64,000 nt of DNA, taken from the NCBI RefSeq assembly GCF_025665335.1, contig NZ_CP106869.1:62001-126000 (forward strand), given 5' to 3'. Of the stretch, positions 34,811 to 44,056 are shown one piece after another. The notes under the pieces are model-generated. The model worked only from the letters and a program-made list of their open reading frames with translations. It did not search any database and was not told the origin of the DNA. Source of the DNA: Xanthomonas sp. AM6. GTDB lineage: Bacteria > Pseudomonadota > Gammaproteobacteria > Xanthomonadales > Xanthomonadaceae. The position numbers and the translations under genes are program-made. Positions within the stretch are counted from its first letter, which is position 1; every line of letters starts with the position of its first letter.

Positions 34811-34829
34811 GCTAACGATTTACATTTGC
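34811..34829. promoter_or_regulatory. Fur-box-like site upstream of the siderophore receptor
   Basis: GCTAACGATTTACATTTGC matches the classic 19-bp Fur consensus GATAATGATAATCATTATC at 12 positions by my count. It lies about 170 bp before the TBDR start in an AT-rich patch, consistent with iron-repressed transcription. Confidence 0.5.
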
Positions 34830-35002
34830 GTCTCGCGACGGCCGCAACGGCCCAGCGCCTCCGCTCGATCCCGCCAGCCCCGACCCCGGGCCAGCCATGC
34901 CGGATATCCGTGCCGTGGAGCCCGTCTGCGCCCGTCCGTTTCCTCCCCTCTCCCGGCGGCGCGCCAACGCTGGCGCCGCCGCTCAACGACGACGCCGATT
35001 CC

Positions 35003-37195
35003 ATGACCCGCTCCGTTCCGCGCCACCTGCTGCACCTCGCCCTGCTGTCCGTCCTGTCCGCCGCCGCGCCGCTGCGCGCCGCCGAGGCCGACGCCAGCCA
35101 GCCCACCACGCTGGACAAGGTGGAGGTCAGCGGCAGTCCCACGCGCGCGCAGCCGTCGACGACCACGCGCCTGCCGCTGACCCTGCAGGAGACGCCGCAA
35201 TCGGTCAGCGTGCTCGGGCTGCAGCGGCTGGAGGAGGAATCGCTGTTCAGCGTCAACGACGTGATGCGCAACGTCACCGGCGTCAACGTCTCCTTCTACG
35301 ACACGCAGCGCCCGCTGTATTTCGCGCGCGGTTTCCAGATCACCGATTTCCAGGTCGACGGCCTGCCGACCTACAGCGGTTCGACCAACCAGGAATACGA
35401 CATGGTCTTCTACGACCGGGTCGAGGTGATCCGCGGCGCTAACGGCCTGCTCAGCGGCGCCGGCATTCCCTCGGCCACGGTCAACATGCTGCGCAAGCGC
35501 CCCGGCAAGGCGTTCGACGCCTCGTTCGCGGCCACGGCCGGCAGCTGGGAGTTCCGCCGCACCCAGGCCGACGTGACCGCGCCGCTCAGCGACGACGGCC
35601 GCTTCCGCAGCCGTTTCGTCGCCGCCTGGCAGGACCGCGACTACTACTACGACCACTACCGCGAGCAGAAGATGTCGGGCATGGCGGTGCTGGAAGGCGA
35701 CCTGACCGAGTCCACCACGGTGACCGTCGGCTACCAGCGCCAGGACAACGAGCCGGTCGGCTCGACCTGGGGCACGGTGCCGTACTTCGCCGCCGACGGC
35801 TCCTTCGCCGACCTGCCCAGCTCGACCAACCTGGCGCCGAAATGGGCGTACTGGAAGCGCGACACGCACACCAGCTTCGCCAACCTGGAGCAGCGCTTCG
35901 GCGAGGACTGGCTGCTGAAGGTCAACCTTGCCCGCACCGAGGGCGAGGTGCGCAACCTGCGCGTGTACGGCAGCGGCTATCCGGACCTGCGCGACGGCAG
36001 CGGGATCTACCTGCGCGCGGCCGCCGGCGAGACCGCCGACACGCGCGACGGCGTGGACGTGTACCTGTCCGGCACCTTCCCGCTGTTCGGCCGCGACCAC
36101 GACCTGGTCGTCGGCGGCAGCTGGCAGGACCTGCAGTCGACCACTTCCACCCTGGCGCTGCGCTATCCCACCGATTGGTCCACGTGCGGACGCGAGCGCT
36201 GCTACTACATCCCAGATGTCCGCGACTGGGACGGCGACATTTCCGAAATCACCTACGCGCGCACCGGCGCCTCGCGCGTGGTGCGCACCACCCAGCGCGG
36301 CGTGTATGCGTCCACGCGCTTGCGCCTGGCCGAGCCGCTGTCGCTGATCGCCGGCGCGCGCCTGAGCTCCTGGGAAACGCGCACGCGCAGCTACGACGCC
36401 AGCGGCGCCTACACCGGCACCAGCGGCCGCTACGAGGTCAGCGACGAAGTGACGCCCTACGTCGCCCTGGTCTACGCCATCACCCCGGACATCTCCGCCT
36501 ACGCCAGCTATACCGAGATCTTCAATCCGCAGAACTACAAGGACAAGGACAACAACCTGCTGGCGCCGGTGGAAGGCTCCAACATGGAAGCCGGCATCAA
36601 GGCCGCGCTGTCCGGCGGCCGCGCGCTGCTCAGCGCCGCGCTGTTCGAGGCCCGCCAGGACAACTACGCGGTGCGCGACATGAGCCAGCCCGAAGCGTCG
36701 CTGCCCGACGGCAGCTCGGCCTACATCGGCATCGACGGCACCAAGAGCCGCGGCTGGGAAGTGGAGTTCAACGGCGAACTGCGCCCGGGCTGGACGCTCA
36801 ACGCCGGCTACACCCACGCCAAGGTCACCCGCGCGCCGACCGACGCGATCTACGCCAACCTGCCGGAAGACTACCTGCAGCTGTCCACCCAGTGGCGCCT
36901 GCCGGGCGCCTGGCAGCGCTTGAGCATCGGCGGCGGGCTCAGCTGGCAGAGCGCTGTGCGCGGCTACAACATCCCGCGCCCGGTCGGCGACGGCAGTGGC
37001 GCCACCGTCCCGGTCACCGTGGTGCAGGACGCCTACACGCTGCTGCACTTCAATGCGAACTACCAACTCAGCGCGCAGTGGACCGCGACGCTGGCCGTGC
37101 GCAACGCGCTGGACAAGAAGTACTGGGCGAACCTGGACTACCAGAACTACGGGGAGCCGCGTTTCGTCAGCTTCACCTTGCGCTGGCGTTATTGA
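35003..37195 (+). CDS. TonB-dependent siderophore receptor (FhuE/FpvA type)
   Basis: A 730-residue TBDR with a signal peptide (VPRHLLHLALLSVLSAAAPLRA), TonB box-like DKVEVSG near residue 38, and a plug reading TRLPLTLQETPQSVSVLGLQRLEEESLFSVNDVMRNVTGVNV. This LxxTPQSVxVL pattern, then YFARGFQITDFQVDGLP and RVEVIRGANGLLSGAG, is characteristic of TIGR01783-type siderophore receptors. The barrel contains ISAYASYTEIFNPQ and ends FTLRWRY with a terminal aromatic. It probably takes up a ferric siderophore, with TonB energy. The ATG at 35003 is set by the signal peptide. A Fur-box-like site lies upstream. No siderophore genes are adjacent. Confidence 0.93.
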   Translation: MTRSVPRHLLHLALLSVLSAAAPLRAAEADASQPTTLDKVEVSGSPTRAQPSTTTRLPLTLQETPQSVSVLGLQRLEEESLFSVNDVMRNVTGVNVSFYDTQRPLYFARGFQITDFQVDGLPTYSGSTNQEYDMVFYDRVEVIRGANGLLSGAGIPSATVNMLRKRPGKAFDASFAATAGSWEFRRTQADVTAPLSDDGRFRSRFVAAWQDRDYYYDHYREQKMSGMAVLEGDLTESTTVTVGYQRQDNEPVGSTWGTVPYFAADGSFADLPSSTNLAPKWAYWKRDTHTSFANLEQRFGEDWLLKVNLARTEGEVRNLRVYGSGYPDLRDGSGIYLRAAAGETADTRDGVDVYLSGTFPLFGRDHDLVVGGSWQDLQSTTSTLALRYPTDWSTCGRERCYYIPDVRDWDGDISEITYARTGASRVVRTTQRGVYASTRLRLAEPLSLIAGARLSSWETRTRSYDASGAYTGTSGRYEVSDEVTPYVALVYAITPDISAYASYTEIFNPQNYKDKDNNLLAPVEGSNMEAGIKAALSGGRALLSAALFEARQDNYAVRDMSQPEASLPDGSSAYIGIDGTKSRGWEVEFNGELRPGWTLNAGYTHAKVTRAPTDAIYANLPEDYLQLSTQWRLPGAWQRLSIGGGLSWQSAVRGYNIPRPVGDGSGATVPVTVVQDAYTLLHFNANYQLSAQWTATLAVRNALDKKYWANLDYQNYGEPRFVSFTLRWRY

Positions 37196-37258
37196 GGATC
37201 GGCGCGGCAGCGGATGGGCATGGATGCCTGTCCATTGCGCCTTCGTGATTTCGAACTC

Positions 37259-37315
37259 CACGAGACGCGTCGCGCTGTACCCTCACCCCAACCTCTCTCT
37301 CGAGGGAGAGGGGCC
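37259..37315. repeat. Dispersed repeat with CCTCACCCCAACC-CTCTC/GAGAGGGG core
   Basis: CACGAGACGCGTCGCGCTGT, then ACCCTCACCCCAACC and the inverted pair CTCTCTC-GAGGGAGAGGGG. The same order of blocks is seen at 38566-38622 and 62110-62168. It lies between convergent genes and may serve as a terminator. Confidence 0.7.
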
Positions 37316-37318
37316 AAC

Positions 37319-38347
37319 TCAATCCTGCTTCTTGCACGGATCGTCGCGGCCGATCAGGCGGCCCAGGCGCGAGCGCGGTTCGCACGGTGGCGGTGCCGGT
37401 TGCGCGGCCTTGGCCGCAGCCGCGGCGGCCGCCGCGCGCTGTTGCTGCAGCTGCGCCAGCTTGGCCTTGATCTGCGGCATCGCCGCCAGCGCGGCCTTTT
37501 CGCCTTCCAGGATCGCGGCGTTGCGCTGGGCGAAATCGGCGGCGCCGATGTCATTGACCTTGGGCCGGATCACGATGTCCGCGCGCGCCAGTTCCTGCTG
37601 GCCCAGGCGCTGGCCCATGATCGCGATCGACTGGTTGACGATGCCGAGCATGCCGGCCGGGTTCTTGCCGCTGGCCTTGCTGGAGATGTCCACCGCGACC
37701 ACGAAGTCGGCGCCGAGCTGGCGCGCCGCGTCCACCGGTACCGGGCTGACCACGCCGCCGTCGACGTAGTGGAACTTGCCGATGGTGACCGGTTCGAACA
37801 CGCCGGGGATGCTGCTGGAGGCGCGCACCGCCTGGCCGGCGTTGCCGCGCACGAACACGGTGCGCTCGCCGTCCTCCAGGCGCGTGGCCACCGCGGCGAA
37901 GGGCTTGCCGAGCTTCTCGATCGGGCGGCTCTTGAGCTGGGCGTTGACGTAGTCCTGCAGCGCCTGGCCCTGCACCAGGCCGCCGGAGAACAGGCGCATG
38001 TCGCGGATGCTGGTCTCGTCCAGCGCCACCGCCGCCTGTTGCATCTGGAACGCGTCCATGCCGCTGGCGTACAGCGCGCCGACCACGCTGCCGGCGCTGG
38101 TGCCGGACACCACCACCGGTTCCAGGCCATTGGCCTGCAGCATCTTGATCACGCCGATATGGGCAAAGCCCTTGGCCGCGCCGCCGCCCAGGGCGATGCC
38201 GATGCGCAGCGGCTTCGCCGCGGCGGCCGGTGCCGGTCCCGCGACCACCGGCGCCGGCGGTGCCGGCTTGGGGTCGCCGCCGCAGCCCGCGAGCAGGCCG
38301 AACAGGGACAGGGACAGGAGCAGGCGCGGGGAACGGAAGGCGGTCAT
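37319..38347 (-). CDS. Patatin-like phospholipase lipoprotein (RssA/NTE-type)
   Basis: A 342-residue protein with a lipoprotein signal (LLLSLSLFGLLAGC). It contains the patatin catalytic set: GIALGGGAAKGFAHIGVI (oxyanion glycine loop), VSGTSAGSVVGALYASG (GxSxG with Ser near residue 88), and the Asp in HYVDGGVVSPVPVDAAR (DGG). Family members are acyl hydrolases acting on membrane lipids; the lipid anchor places it on the envelope. The C-terminus is an Ala/Gln-rich low-complexity stretch, then SRLGRLIGRDDPCKKQD. The ATG at 38347 is chosen from the lipobox. Stands alone between two dispersed repeats. Confidence 0.88.
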   Translation of the reverse strand: MTAFRSPRLLLSLSLFGLLAGCGGDPKPAPPAPVVAGPAPAAAAKPLRIGIALGGGAAKGFAHIGVIKMLQANGLEPVVVSGTSAGSVVGALYASGMDAFQMQQAAVALDETSIRDMRLFSGGLVQGQALQDYVNAQLKSRPIEKLGKPFAAVATRLEDGERTVFVRGNAGQAVRASSSIPGVFEPVTIGKFHYVDGGVVSPVPVDAARQLGADFVVAVDISSKASGKNPAGMLGIVNQSIAIMGQRLGQQELARADIVIRPKVNDIGAADFAQRNAAILEGEKAALAAMPQIKAKLAQLQQQRAAAAAAAAKAAQPAPPPCEPRSRLGRLIGRDDPCKKQD

Positions 38348-38759
38348 GGAAGCTGTGTCGTGGAAGAAGGAGGGCGAAGCCGGCGCGAGCATACCGGGAA
38401 CCGCCTGCACCGCCCACGACCGGAGGTCATGGAGCCGCCAGCCCCGGCGCGTCGCGCCCGGGCTGGCGAACGCCACGCCGCTGCGCGTGGTGGAACCACG
38501 CGGCTTGCGTAATGTGGTCATGGATGGAGCAGGCGGCGCGGCGCCTTGCGCCCACGTTCTGCGAGACGCTTCGCGACCTACGCTCACCCCGACCCCTCTC
38601 CTGAGGGGAGAGGAGCCAAGGCCCGGCTGCTTCCCTTCCCTATCCGGGCCATGGTCCGCTTTTCGGGAGGAACTGGTGCCCAGGGCCGGACGAAGGGCGC
38701 ACGGCGCAGCGCGCGTCCCGCCAGCGCCGTCGCCACGACCGCGGCAATCGGCGGGCGCC
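38348..38759. other. Intergenic region
   Basis: Nothing coding is supported in these 412 bp between two minus-strand genes. The only structure recognised is the dispersed repeat at 38566-38622. Confidence 0.5.
38566..38622. repeat. Dispersed repeat with CTCTCC/GGAGAG core
   Basis: CGAGACGCTTCGCGACCTACG, then CTCACCCCGACCCCTCTCC-TGA-GGGGAGAGG. It has the same block order as 37259-37315 and 62110-62168. Confidence 0.7.
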
Positions 38760-39773
38760 TCAGAAGTTGTTGTCGCCGTCCAGGATGCGGCCCAGGCCGC
38801 CGAGCACCGAGCCTTCGCCGCGGTTCTGCCCGCCGCCCTGCGGCGCGGCGGCGAACATGCGCCCGGCCAGGCGCGAGAACGGCAGCGACTGCAGCCACAC
38901 CTTGCCCGGGCCGGTCAGCGTGGCCAGGAACATGCCTTCGCCGCCGAAGAACATGCTCTTGATGCCGCTGACCGCGCGCACGTCCATGTCCACCGTGGAA
39001 TGGAACGCGACCACGCAGCCGGTGTCCACGTCCAGGCGCTCGCCGGCGGCCAGCTCGCGCTCGACCACGCAGCCGCCGGCATGCACGAACACCCAGCCGT
39101 CGCCTTCCAGCTTCTGCATGATGAAGCCTTCGCCGCCGAACAGGCCGGTCATGATCTTGCGCTGGAAGTGGATGCCCAGCGAGACCCCGCGTGCGCCGGC
39201 CAGGAAGCTGTCCTTCTGGCAGATCAGGCGGCCGCCGTGCTGGTCCAGCTTCATCGCCAGCACCGTGCCCGGATACGGCGCGGCGAAGGCGACCTTGGCC
39301 TTGCCCTGGCCCTGGTGGGTGAACACGGTGGTGAACAGGCTCTCGCCGGTGACCAGGCGCTTGCCGGCCGAGAACAGCTTGCCCATCAGCCCGCCGCCCT
39401 GGCCGGCGCCGTCGCCGAACACGGTGTCCATCTGCACTGCGGCGTCCTTGAACATCAGCGCGCCGGCCTCGGCGACCGCGCTCTCGCCCGGGTCCAGCTC
39501 GATCTCCACGAACTGCATCTCGTGGCCGACGATGCGGTAGTCGATGTCGTCGGCGCGGCCGCCGCTGCCGGGCGGAGGCGGCAGGTCCGGCGGCAGGTCG
39601 GACGCGCCCGCGCCGCGCAGTTCGTCGATCTGGTTGGCCGGCTTCCAGCCGCTCTGGCCCTGGCGCCAGGCCAGCGCGGTGGGAGAGCGGCGTGCGAATG
39701 CGTGCGCCTCGGCGTCGTCCAGCGGACCGGAGCGGGTCTGCTCGGTGCCGGTCAGGAAGTACCACTGGGTCAT
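38760..39773 (-). CDS. GYF-domain/AIM24-family protein (TIGR00266 type)
   Basis: A 337-residue cytoplasmic protein. The N-terminus is a GYF_2/DUF4339 domain: TQWYFLTGTEQTRSGPLDDAEAHAFA, SPTALAWRQGQSGWKPANQID. A Pro/Gly linker (about residues 59-75) leads to an AIM24/TIGR00266 domain: DYRIVGHEMQFVEIELDPGESAVAEAGALMFKD, then KAKVAFAAPYPGTVLAMKLD, GLFGGEGFIMQKLEGDGWVFVHAGGC, and FFGGEGMFLATLTGPGKVW. The family is widespread and its role unclear. The start at 39773 begins the GYF domain. A decayed partial copy of the GYF part is at 43561-43782. Confidence 0.88.
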   Translation of the reverse strand: MTQWYFLTGTEQTRSGPLDDAEAHAFARRSPTALAWRQGQSGWKPANQIDELRGAGASDLPPDLPPPPGSGGRADDIDYRIVGHEMQFVEIELDPGESAVAEAGALMFKDAAVQMDTVFGDGAGQGGGLMGKLFSAGKRLVTGESLFTTVFTHQGQGKAKVAFAAPYPGTVLAMKLDQHGGRLICQKDSFLAGARGVSLGIHFQRKIMTGLFGGEGFIMQKLEGDGWVFVHAGGCVVERELAAGERLDVDTGCVVAFHSTVDMDVRAVSGIKSMFFGGEGMFLATLTGPGKVWLQSLPFSRLAGRMFAAAPQGGGQNRGEGSVLGGLGRILDGDNNF

Positions 39774-40577
39774 GGCGAAGCTCCTCATGGGCAAAAAACC
39801 CGTCCGAGTCTAGCCCGTGCGCCGGGGACGTCCGCATCTGTCCAAAGGCATGGTGGCGGCTGACGCCGGCCGCCACGGCGACGTCGGCACGGCTTCGGAT
39901 CGGTGCGCTCTCCCGCAACGCGACGTCGAGCGCGAGCGGGTGCCGCTGTCCGGTTGGCGGCACGCATTGCGGACATGGAGCGGCGAACAAGGTCGGCCGG
40001 CGAACACGGCGCCAATCGCGTGCCGCACCGCTGGAACGCGCACGCAATGGCAACCGGAGCTGTCGGCAGCGGGGGGGGCGAAGGCGCGTCGCGGCGGCAA
40101 GGCTGGGAACGCGTTGCTGCCCGACGGCACGGAGCCTGGCCAGGCCTGCCCCTGTGGCTGGGAAGGGGCGTGAGGGCCGCGGCTGTCCGTCGGCGGGATA
40201 TCGGGCCGGCCAGGTGACTGCCTGCGAACGCGGCGGGCTCTGCCTGCTGGGCGCCATCCATACGGTCGGCCGCGGTCGATCGCAACGCAGCGCCAGGGTG
40301 CCTTCAACGACCGCTCGCGAGATCAACTGAAGACCCCCTCCGCTCCAGTGCGAATGCCGCAGCGCACAAAAAGAACTTCTTTTGAGGAGGCGTCTTAGAT
40401 CGTTCCAAAAGGCGACGAACATCACATTTATCGGCCGTTTATCTCGCGTATGTTCGCCACCGGGGGATCGATGACACACGGCTGACATTTCGCATGTCGA
40501 GCGAACACGGCAATTCGGGGGATTCCATCCATCGCGTTGGACCGTTAGGCCTGATTTTCAACGTTCGGGGAGGCTAC
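39774..40577. other. Long intergenic region upstream of the TBDR
   Basis: No gene is convincingly supported in these 804 bp: several overlapping ORFs of 100-200 codons exist but are arginine- and alanine-rich, lack recognisable domains and start codon context, and look like shadows. The part next to the TBDR (40340-40577) is less GC-rich and likely carries its promoter. It includes an inverted repeat AAAAGAA-C-TTCTTTT (40369-40383). Confidence 0.45.
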
Positions 40578-43520
40578 ATGCAGCACTCAACATTCCATCG
40601 CAACGCCATGGCGAGTGCGCTCGCACTGGCTCTGTTTTCGCCGTCAACCGTGCTGGCCCAGGCGCAGGACGCGCCGCCGCCGCCCGCGGAGCGGACCGAT
40701 CCGTCCGCCGCGGCCGGGACCAATGAAAAGGCGAGGACGCTCGATTCGGTCATGGTCACCGGTTCGCGCATCAAGCGCTCGGACGTCGAAGGCCCGGCGC
40801 CGGTGACGGTGATCACCGGCGCGCAGATCATGAAGGAAGGCTTCACCACGGTTTACGAAGCACTCGGCTCGCTCACCGAGGTCACCGGCAACGTGCAGAA
40901 CGACTACGACTGGGGTCAGAGCTCGGTCAACGCCAGCCCGCTCAACCTGCGCAACCTCGGCCCCGGGCGCAGCCTGCTGCTGATCAACGGCCACCGCGTG
41001 GCCGATTATCCGATGCCGTACCAGGGCAAGAGCAACTTCGCCAACTACAACAACATCCCCACCGGCATCGTCGATCGCATCGAGGTGCTCTCCAGCGGCG
41101 CCTCGGCGATCTACGGCTCCGACGCGGTGGCCGGCGTGGTCAACGTCATCCTGAAGAAGGACATCGACGGCGACACCCTGCGCGCGCGCTACGGCACCAC
41201 CACCGAGGGCGGCCGCGACGTGCGCGACGTCTCCTGGTCCGGTGGCCGGCACGGCGAGGACTGGAGCGTTGCCTATACGATGCAGTACTTCGACCGCAAG
41301 CCGTTGTGGTCGCACGAACGGCCCTTCATGGACGAGGAGTCCGATTCGCCGCGCCGCAACTGGACCTACGGTGGCGTGCAGCAGAATGCCGCGACGAATA
41401 CGCCCCAGGCCGGCATCCGTCTGCTCGACGTGGCAAACAATCTACGGCTCAGGCCGCCGACCGGCGCCTGCGATCGGTTCGGCGGCGATTTCTACGAGCA
41501 CAACCGCGTCCTGTACAACGATTTCAACGGCGCGCAGACCGATACCGGCTGGCAATGCGCCAATCGTTCCGTGTTCCAGCACTGGACCCTGCGCAATTCC
41601 AGCAAGGACCTCTCGCTCTATCTGTACGGCACCAAGCAGTTCGGCGACGTCGAAGCCTGGGCCACCTACGGGTACTGGGATTCGACCGGCAAGAGCAATA
41701 CCTTCATGCCGGCCTGGGCCAGCCAGAACTACATCGATCGCGACAGTGGCCAGGAACGCAGCCTGCTGCGCTACTTCACACCCGGCGAGATCGGCGGCGA
41801 AGACCACGCGCTGACCAAGTCCAAGGAGAAGAACTGGGATTTCAGCGTCGGCCTGCGCGGCACCGTGTTCAGTGATCGCTTCGACTGGGAAGTGATGGCC
41901 GGCCGCGCCGAATACGAGATCAAGGAGCTTTTCCCGACCATCCACAACGGGCGGGCGGCGGAATTCTTCCTGGGGCCGTCGCTGGGCACCGATGCGGCCA
42001 GCGGCCTGGAAATCCATGCGCCCGACTACGACCGGCTCTGGAATCCGGTGTCCACCAGCGACTATGAAGGCGTGCGCGCGGTCGGCGACAAGAAGTCGCG
42101 CACTTGGCTCACCCAGGCGAATGCCGTACTCAGCGGCAATCTGTTCGAAGGGTGGGCCGGCCCGATCGGCTTTGCAGGCGTCCTGGAAGCTGCGGAGCAG
42201 GGCTACAAGCTGACGCCCGACCCCAACACCATGGGCCTCAATCCCGTGTATGAAACGCCCTTTGGCAATGTCGAGACCGGCGGCGGCGAACGCAAGCGCT
42301 ATGCGGCGGGCGTGGAATTCAAGATCCCCTTGCTCAAGAGCCTGACGCTGTCGGCCGCCGGTCGCTACGACCGTTACGACGCCGTTGCCGACGATGCCGC
42401 CAACACCTACAACGTCGGCCTGGAGTGGCGCCCATTCTCCACCTTGCTGCTGCGTAGCAGCTACGCCACCAGCTTCCGCGCACCGGACATGCACTACGTC
42501 TATGCCGATCCCAGCGAAAGCGTGGCCGACCAGGTCGACTACCTGACCTGCTTGAGGGATCCCAACCGCCAGACCAGCAACTGCCCCGGCGGCGATGGCG
42601 ATCCGTACCACATCGACAATCCGCTGATCGCCCGGCAGGGTTCGCAGGACCTGCTGTACGAAACCGGTGACTCGCTCACCTACGGCTTCGTCTGGGACGC
42701 GTTCGAAGGCTTCTCGGTCAGCGCCGACTACTGGCGGATCAACATCGAGGATGCCATCGACGACGTCGGTGCCGACCAGGTGTTGCTGGACGAGGCCTAC
42801 TGCATCACGGGGCAGCAGCCCGCCGACAAGCCGGCCCGGACGCCGCCCAGCCAGGCGCTGTGCGACCTGCAGCTGAGCCGCGTGACGCGCGACGCCAACG
42901 GCGTGGTCACCCGCGTGGAGATCGGCCCGATCAACCGCGCCAGGCAAAGCGTGAGCGGCGTCGACGTGGCGTCCCGTTACAGCCTGCAGACCGATCACTG
43001 GGGGAATTTCGAGTTCGCGCTGAACTACACCCGACAGCTGACCTACAAGATTGCGCAGTTCCCGGGCGATCTCTTCGAAAACACCCGCGACCAGGACCGG
43101 CAGATACGCTATCGCGGGCGCGCCAGCGCGACCTGGAACCTGGATCCCTGGACCGCGGTGCTCTACGTGGATTGGACGGCGGGCACCCGCAGCGACCGTT
43201 TCGCTGGCTGCACCGCGCTGCCCAACGGCTTCCGTCCGGATGTGGCCACCGACTGCACGGATCTGCGCACGAACGCGGCAGGCGAGCGCAGCATCAGCTA
43301 CGGGCAGCAGAGCGAACTGGTGAAGTACTACAACCAGGACAGGATCTACTGGAACGCCAGCCTCGGCTACCAGGCCTCGGACGCGTTGCGCCTGAACCTC
43401 TACGTCAACAACATCCTCGACGATCACTATCAGGACAAGTGGTGCGGCGGGTTCGCCTACTGCGTGGCCAACCCGGTGGGCCGCGAAGTGGCTGCGGAGG
43501 TCGTTTACCGGTTTGATTGA
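40578..43520 (+). CDS. Large TonB-dependent receptor
   Basis: A 980-residue TBDR with a signal peptide (SALALALFSPSTVLAQAQ) and a proline-rich spacer, then a TonB box-like DSVMVTGSRIKR. The plug has PAPVTVITGAQIMKEGFTTVYEAL, NLRNLGPGRSLLLINGHRVADY and IEVLSSGASAIYGSDAVAGVVNVILKK. This form, with VTGSRI and GSDAVAGVVNV, is typical of receptors for oligosaccharides, peptides or other large solutes in xanthomonads rather than siderophores. Internal Cys residues occur in extracellular regions (TCLRDPNRQTSNC). The barrel ends AEVVYRFD. An AGGCTAC-type ribosome-binding site and GGGGAGG precede the ATG at 40578. It is transcribed alone and ends in a strong hairpin (43550-43576). The ligand is unknown. 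Confidence 0.9.
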   Translation: MQHSTFHRNAMASALALALFSPSTVLAQAQDAPPPPAERTDPSAAAGTNEKARTLDSVMVTGSRIKRSDVEGPAPVTVITGAQIMKEGFTTVYEALGSLTEVTGNVQNDYDWGQSSVNASPLNLRNLGPGRSLLLINGHRVADYPMPYQGKSNFANYNNIPTGIVDRIEVLSSGASAIYGSDAVAGVVNVILKKDIDGDTLRARYGTTTEGGRDVRDVSWSGGRHGEDWSVAYTMQYFDRKPLWSHERPFMDEESDSPRRNWTYGGVQQNAATNTPQAGIRLLDVANNLRLRPPTGACDRFGGDFYEHNRVLYNDFNGAQTDTGWQCANRSVFQHWTLRNSSKDLSLYLYGTKQFGDVEAWATYGYWDSTGKSNTFMPAWASQNYIDRDSGQERSLLRYFTPGEIGGEDHALTKSKEKNWDFSVGLRGTVFSDRFDWEVMAGRAEYEIKELFPTIHNGRAAEFFLGPSLGTDAASGLEIHAPDYDRLWNPVSTSDYEGVRAVGDKKSRTWLTQANAVLSGNLFEGWAGPIGFAGVLEAAEQGYKLTPDPNTMGLNPVYETPFGNVETGGGERKRYAAGVEFKIPLLKSLTLSAAGRYDRYDAVADDAANTYNVGLEWRPFSTLLLRSSYATSFRAPDMHYVYADPSESVADQVDYLTCLRDPNRQTSNCPGGDGDPYHIDNPLIARQGSQDLLYETGDSLTYGFVWDAFEGFSVSADYWRINIEDAIDDVGADQVLLDEAYCITGQQPADKPARTPPSQALCDLQLSRVTRDANGVVTRVEIGPINRARQSVSGVDVASRYSLQTDHWGNFEFALNYTRQLTYKIAQFPGDLFENTRDQDRQIRYRGRASATWNLDPWTAVLYVDWTAGTRSDRFAGCTALPNGFRPDVATDCTDLRTNAAGERSISYGQQSELVKYYNQDRIYWNASLGYQASDALRLNLYVNNILDDHYQDKWCGGFAYCVANPVGREVAAEVVYRFD

Positions 43521-43549
43521 TGCAGGTTGCTGCAGCAGCAGTACATGTG

Positions 43550-43576
43550 ACGAGCCCGGCTTAGCCGGGCTCGTCG
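43550..43576. terminator. Hairpin terminator after the large TBDR
   Basis: GACGAGCCCGGC (43550-43561), TTA, GCCGGGCTCGTC (43565-43576): a perfect 12-bp GC-rich stem with a 3-base loop, 29 bp after the TBDR stop. The following bases are GTTTGC, with only a short T run, so it is plausible but not the strongest intrinsic terminator. Confidence 0.7.
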
Positions 43577-43782
43577 TTTGCGGTGTGGCAGCGGATCCGG
43601 CGGCAGGTCGGTGCTGGCCGCCGGTCGCAGTGCGTCGATCTGCTGCATCGGCATCCAGCCGCTCCAGTCCTGGTGCACACAGGTCGCGGGGCGGGATTGC
43701 GGTACGCGAACGCGCGCGCCTCGATCGTCCGGCGGCCGGAGCGAGTCTGCCCAGTGCCGGCCTGGCCATACCGCTGGGGCAT
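43561..43782 (-). pseudogene. Decayed GYF_2-domain fragment, paralogue of the gene at 38760
   Basis: On the minus strand the frame from 43782 reads PQRYGQAGTGQTRSGRRTIEARAFAYRNP, similar to QWYFLTGTEQTRSGPLDDAEAHAFARRSP in the intact gene. A frameshift then moves the similarity into another frame: HQDWSGWMPMQQIDALRPAASTDLPPD, against RQGQSGWKPANQIDELRGAGASDLPPD. Similarity stops at the linker; the AIM24 domain is missing. It is therefore a duplicated and broken 5' piece of the GYF/AIM24 gene. Confidence 0.7.
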
Positions 43783-43887
43783 GTCTGCAGGTCCCTGGCG
43801 GAAATCCGCGACGTGCCCAGCCGGCCGTCGCGGTCGCTTCGCGGCCGTCCAAAGGCAGGGGTGCGCGCTGTTCGCCCAATGCCTCCC

Positions 43888-44031
43888 GTAGAAGCAGCTT
43901 CAGTGTCGACGCAACGAAGCAGGGCGCCCCCGGCGAAAAGCGTCGCGGCTGAAGCCGCTCCTACACAAGAGCGTGCCTGGCTCGGCGCAAGCGGCATGCA
44001 CGCTTTTTGTAGGAGCGGCTTCAGCCGCGAC
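43888..44031. repeat. Cluster of GTAGGAGCGGCTTC repeat arms
   Basis: There are three arms. GTAGAAGCAGCTTCAGTGTCG at 43888 is a decayed copy. CGTCGCGGCTGAAGCCGCTC at 43940-43965 is in inverted orientation, and GTAGGAGCGGCTTCAGCCGC at 44009 in direct orientation. The second and third could form a hairpin around a 43-base loop. Same family as 11589. Confidence 0.75.
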
Positions 44032-44056
44032 CGATCACTACCGCAGCGATACCGCC

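Noticed and set aside
39692-40330. ORF of 212 codons before the large TBDR
   Set aside because: Arg/Ala/Ser-rich with no recognisable domain, and it overlaps the start of the AIM24 gene in antisense.
40369-40383. AAAAGAACTTCTTTT as an operator
   Set aside because: A short AT-rich inverted repeat of a kind common by chance near promoters, with no second copy in the window.
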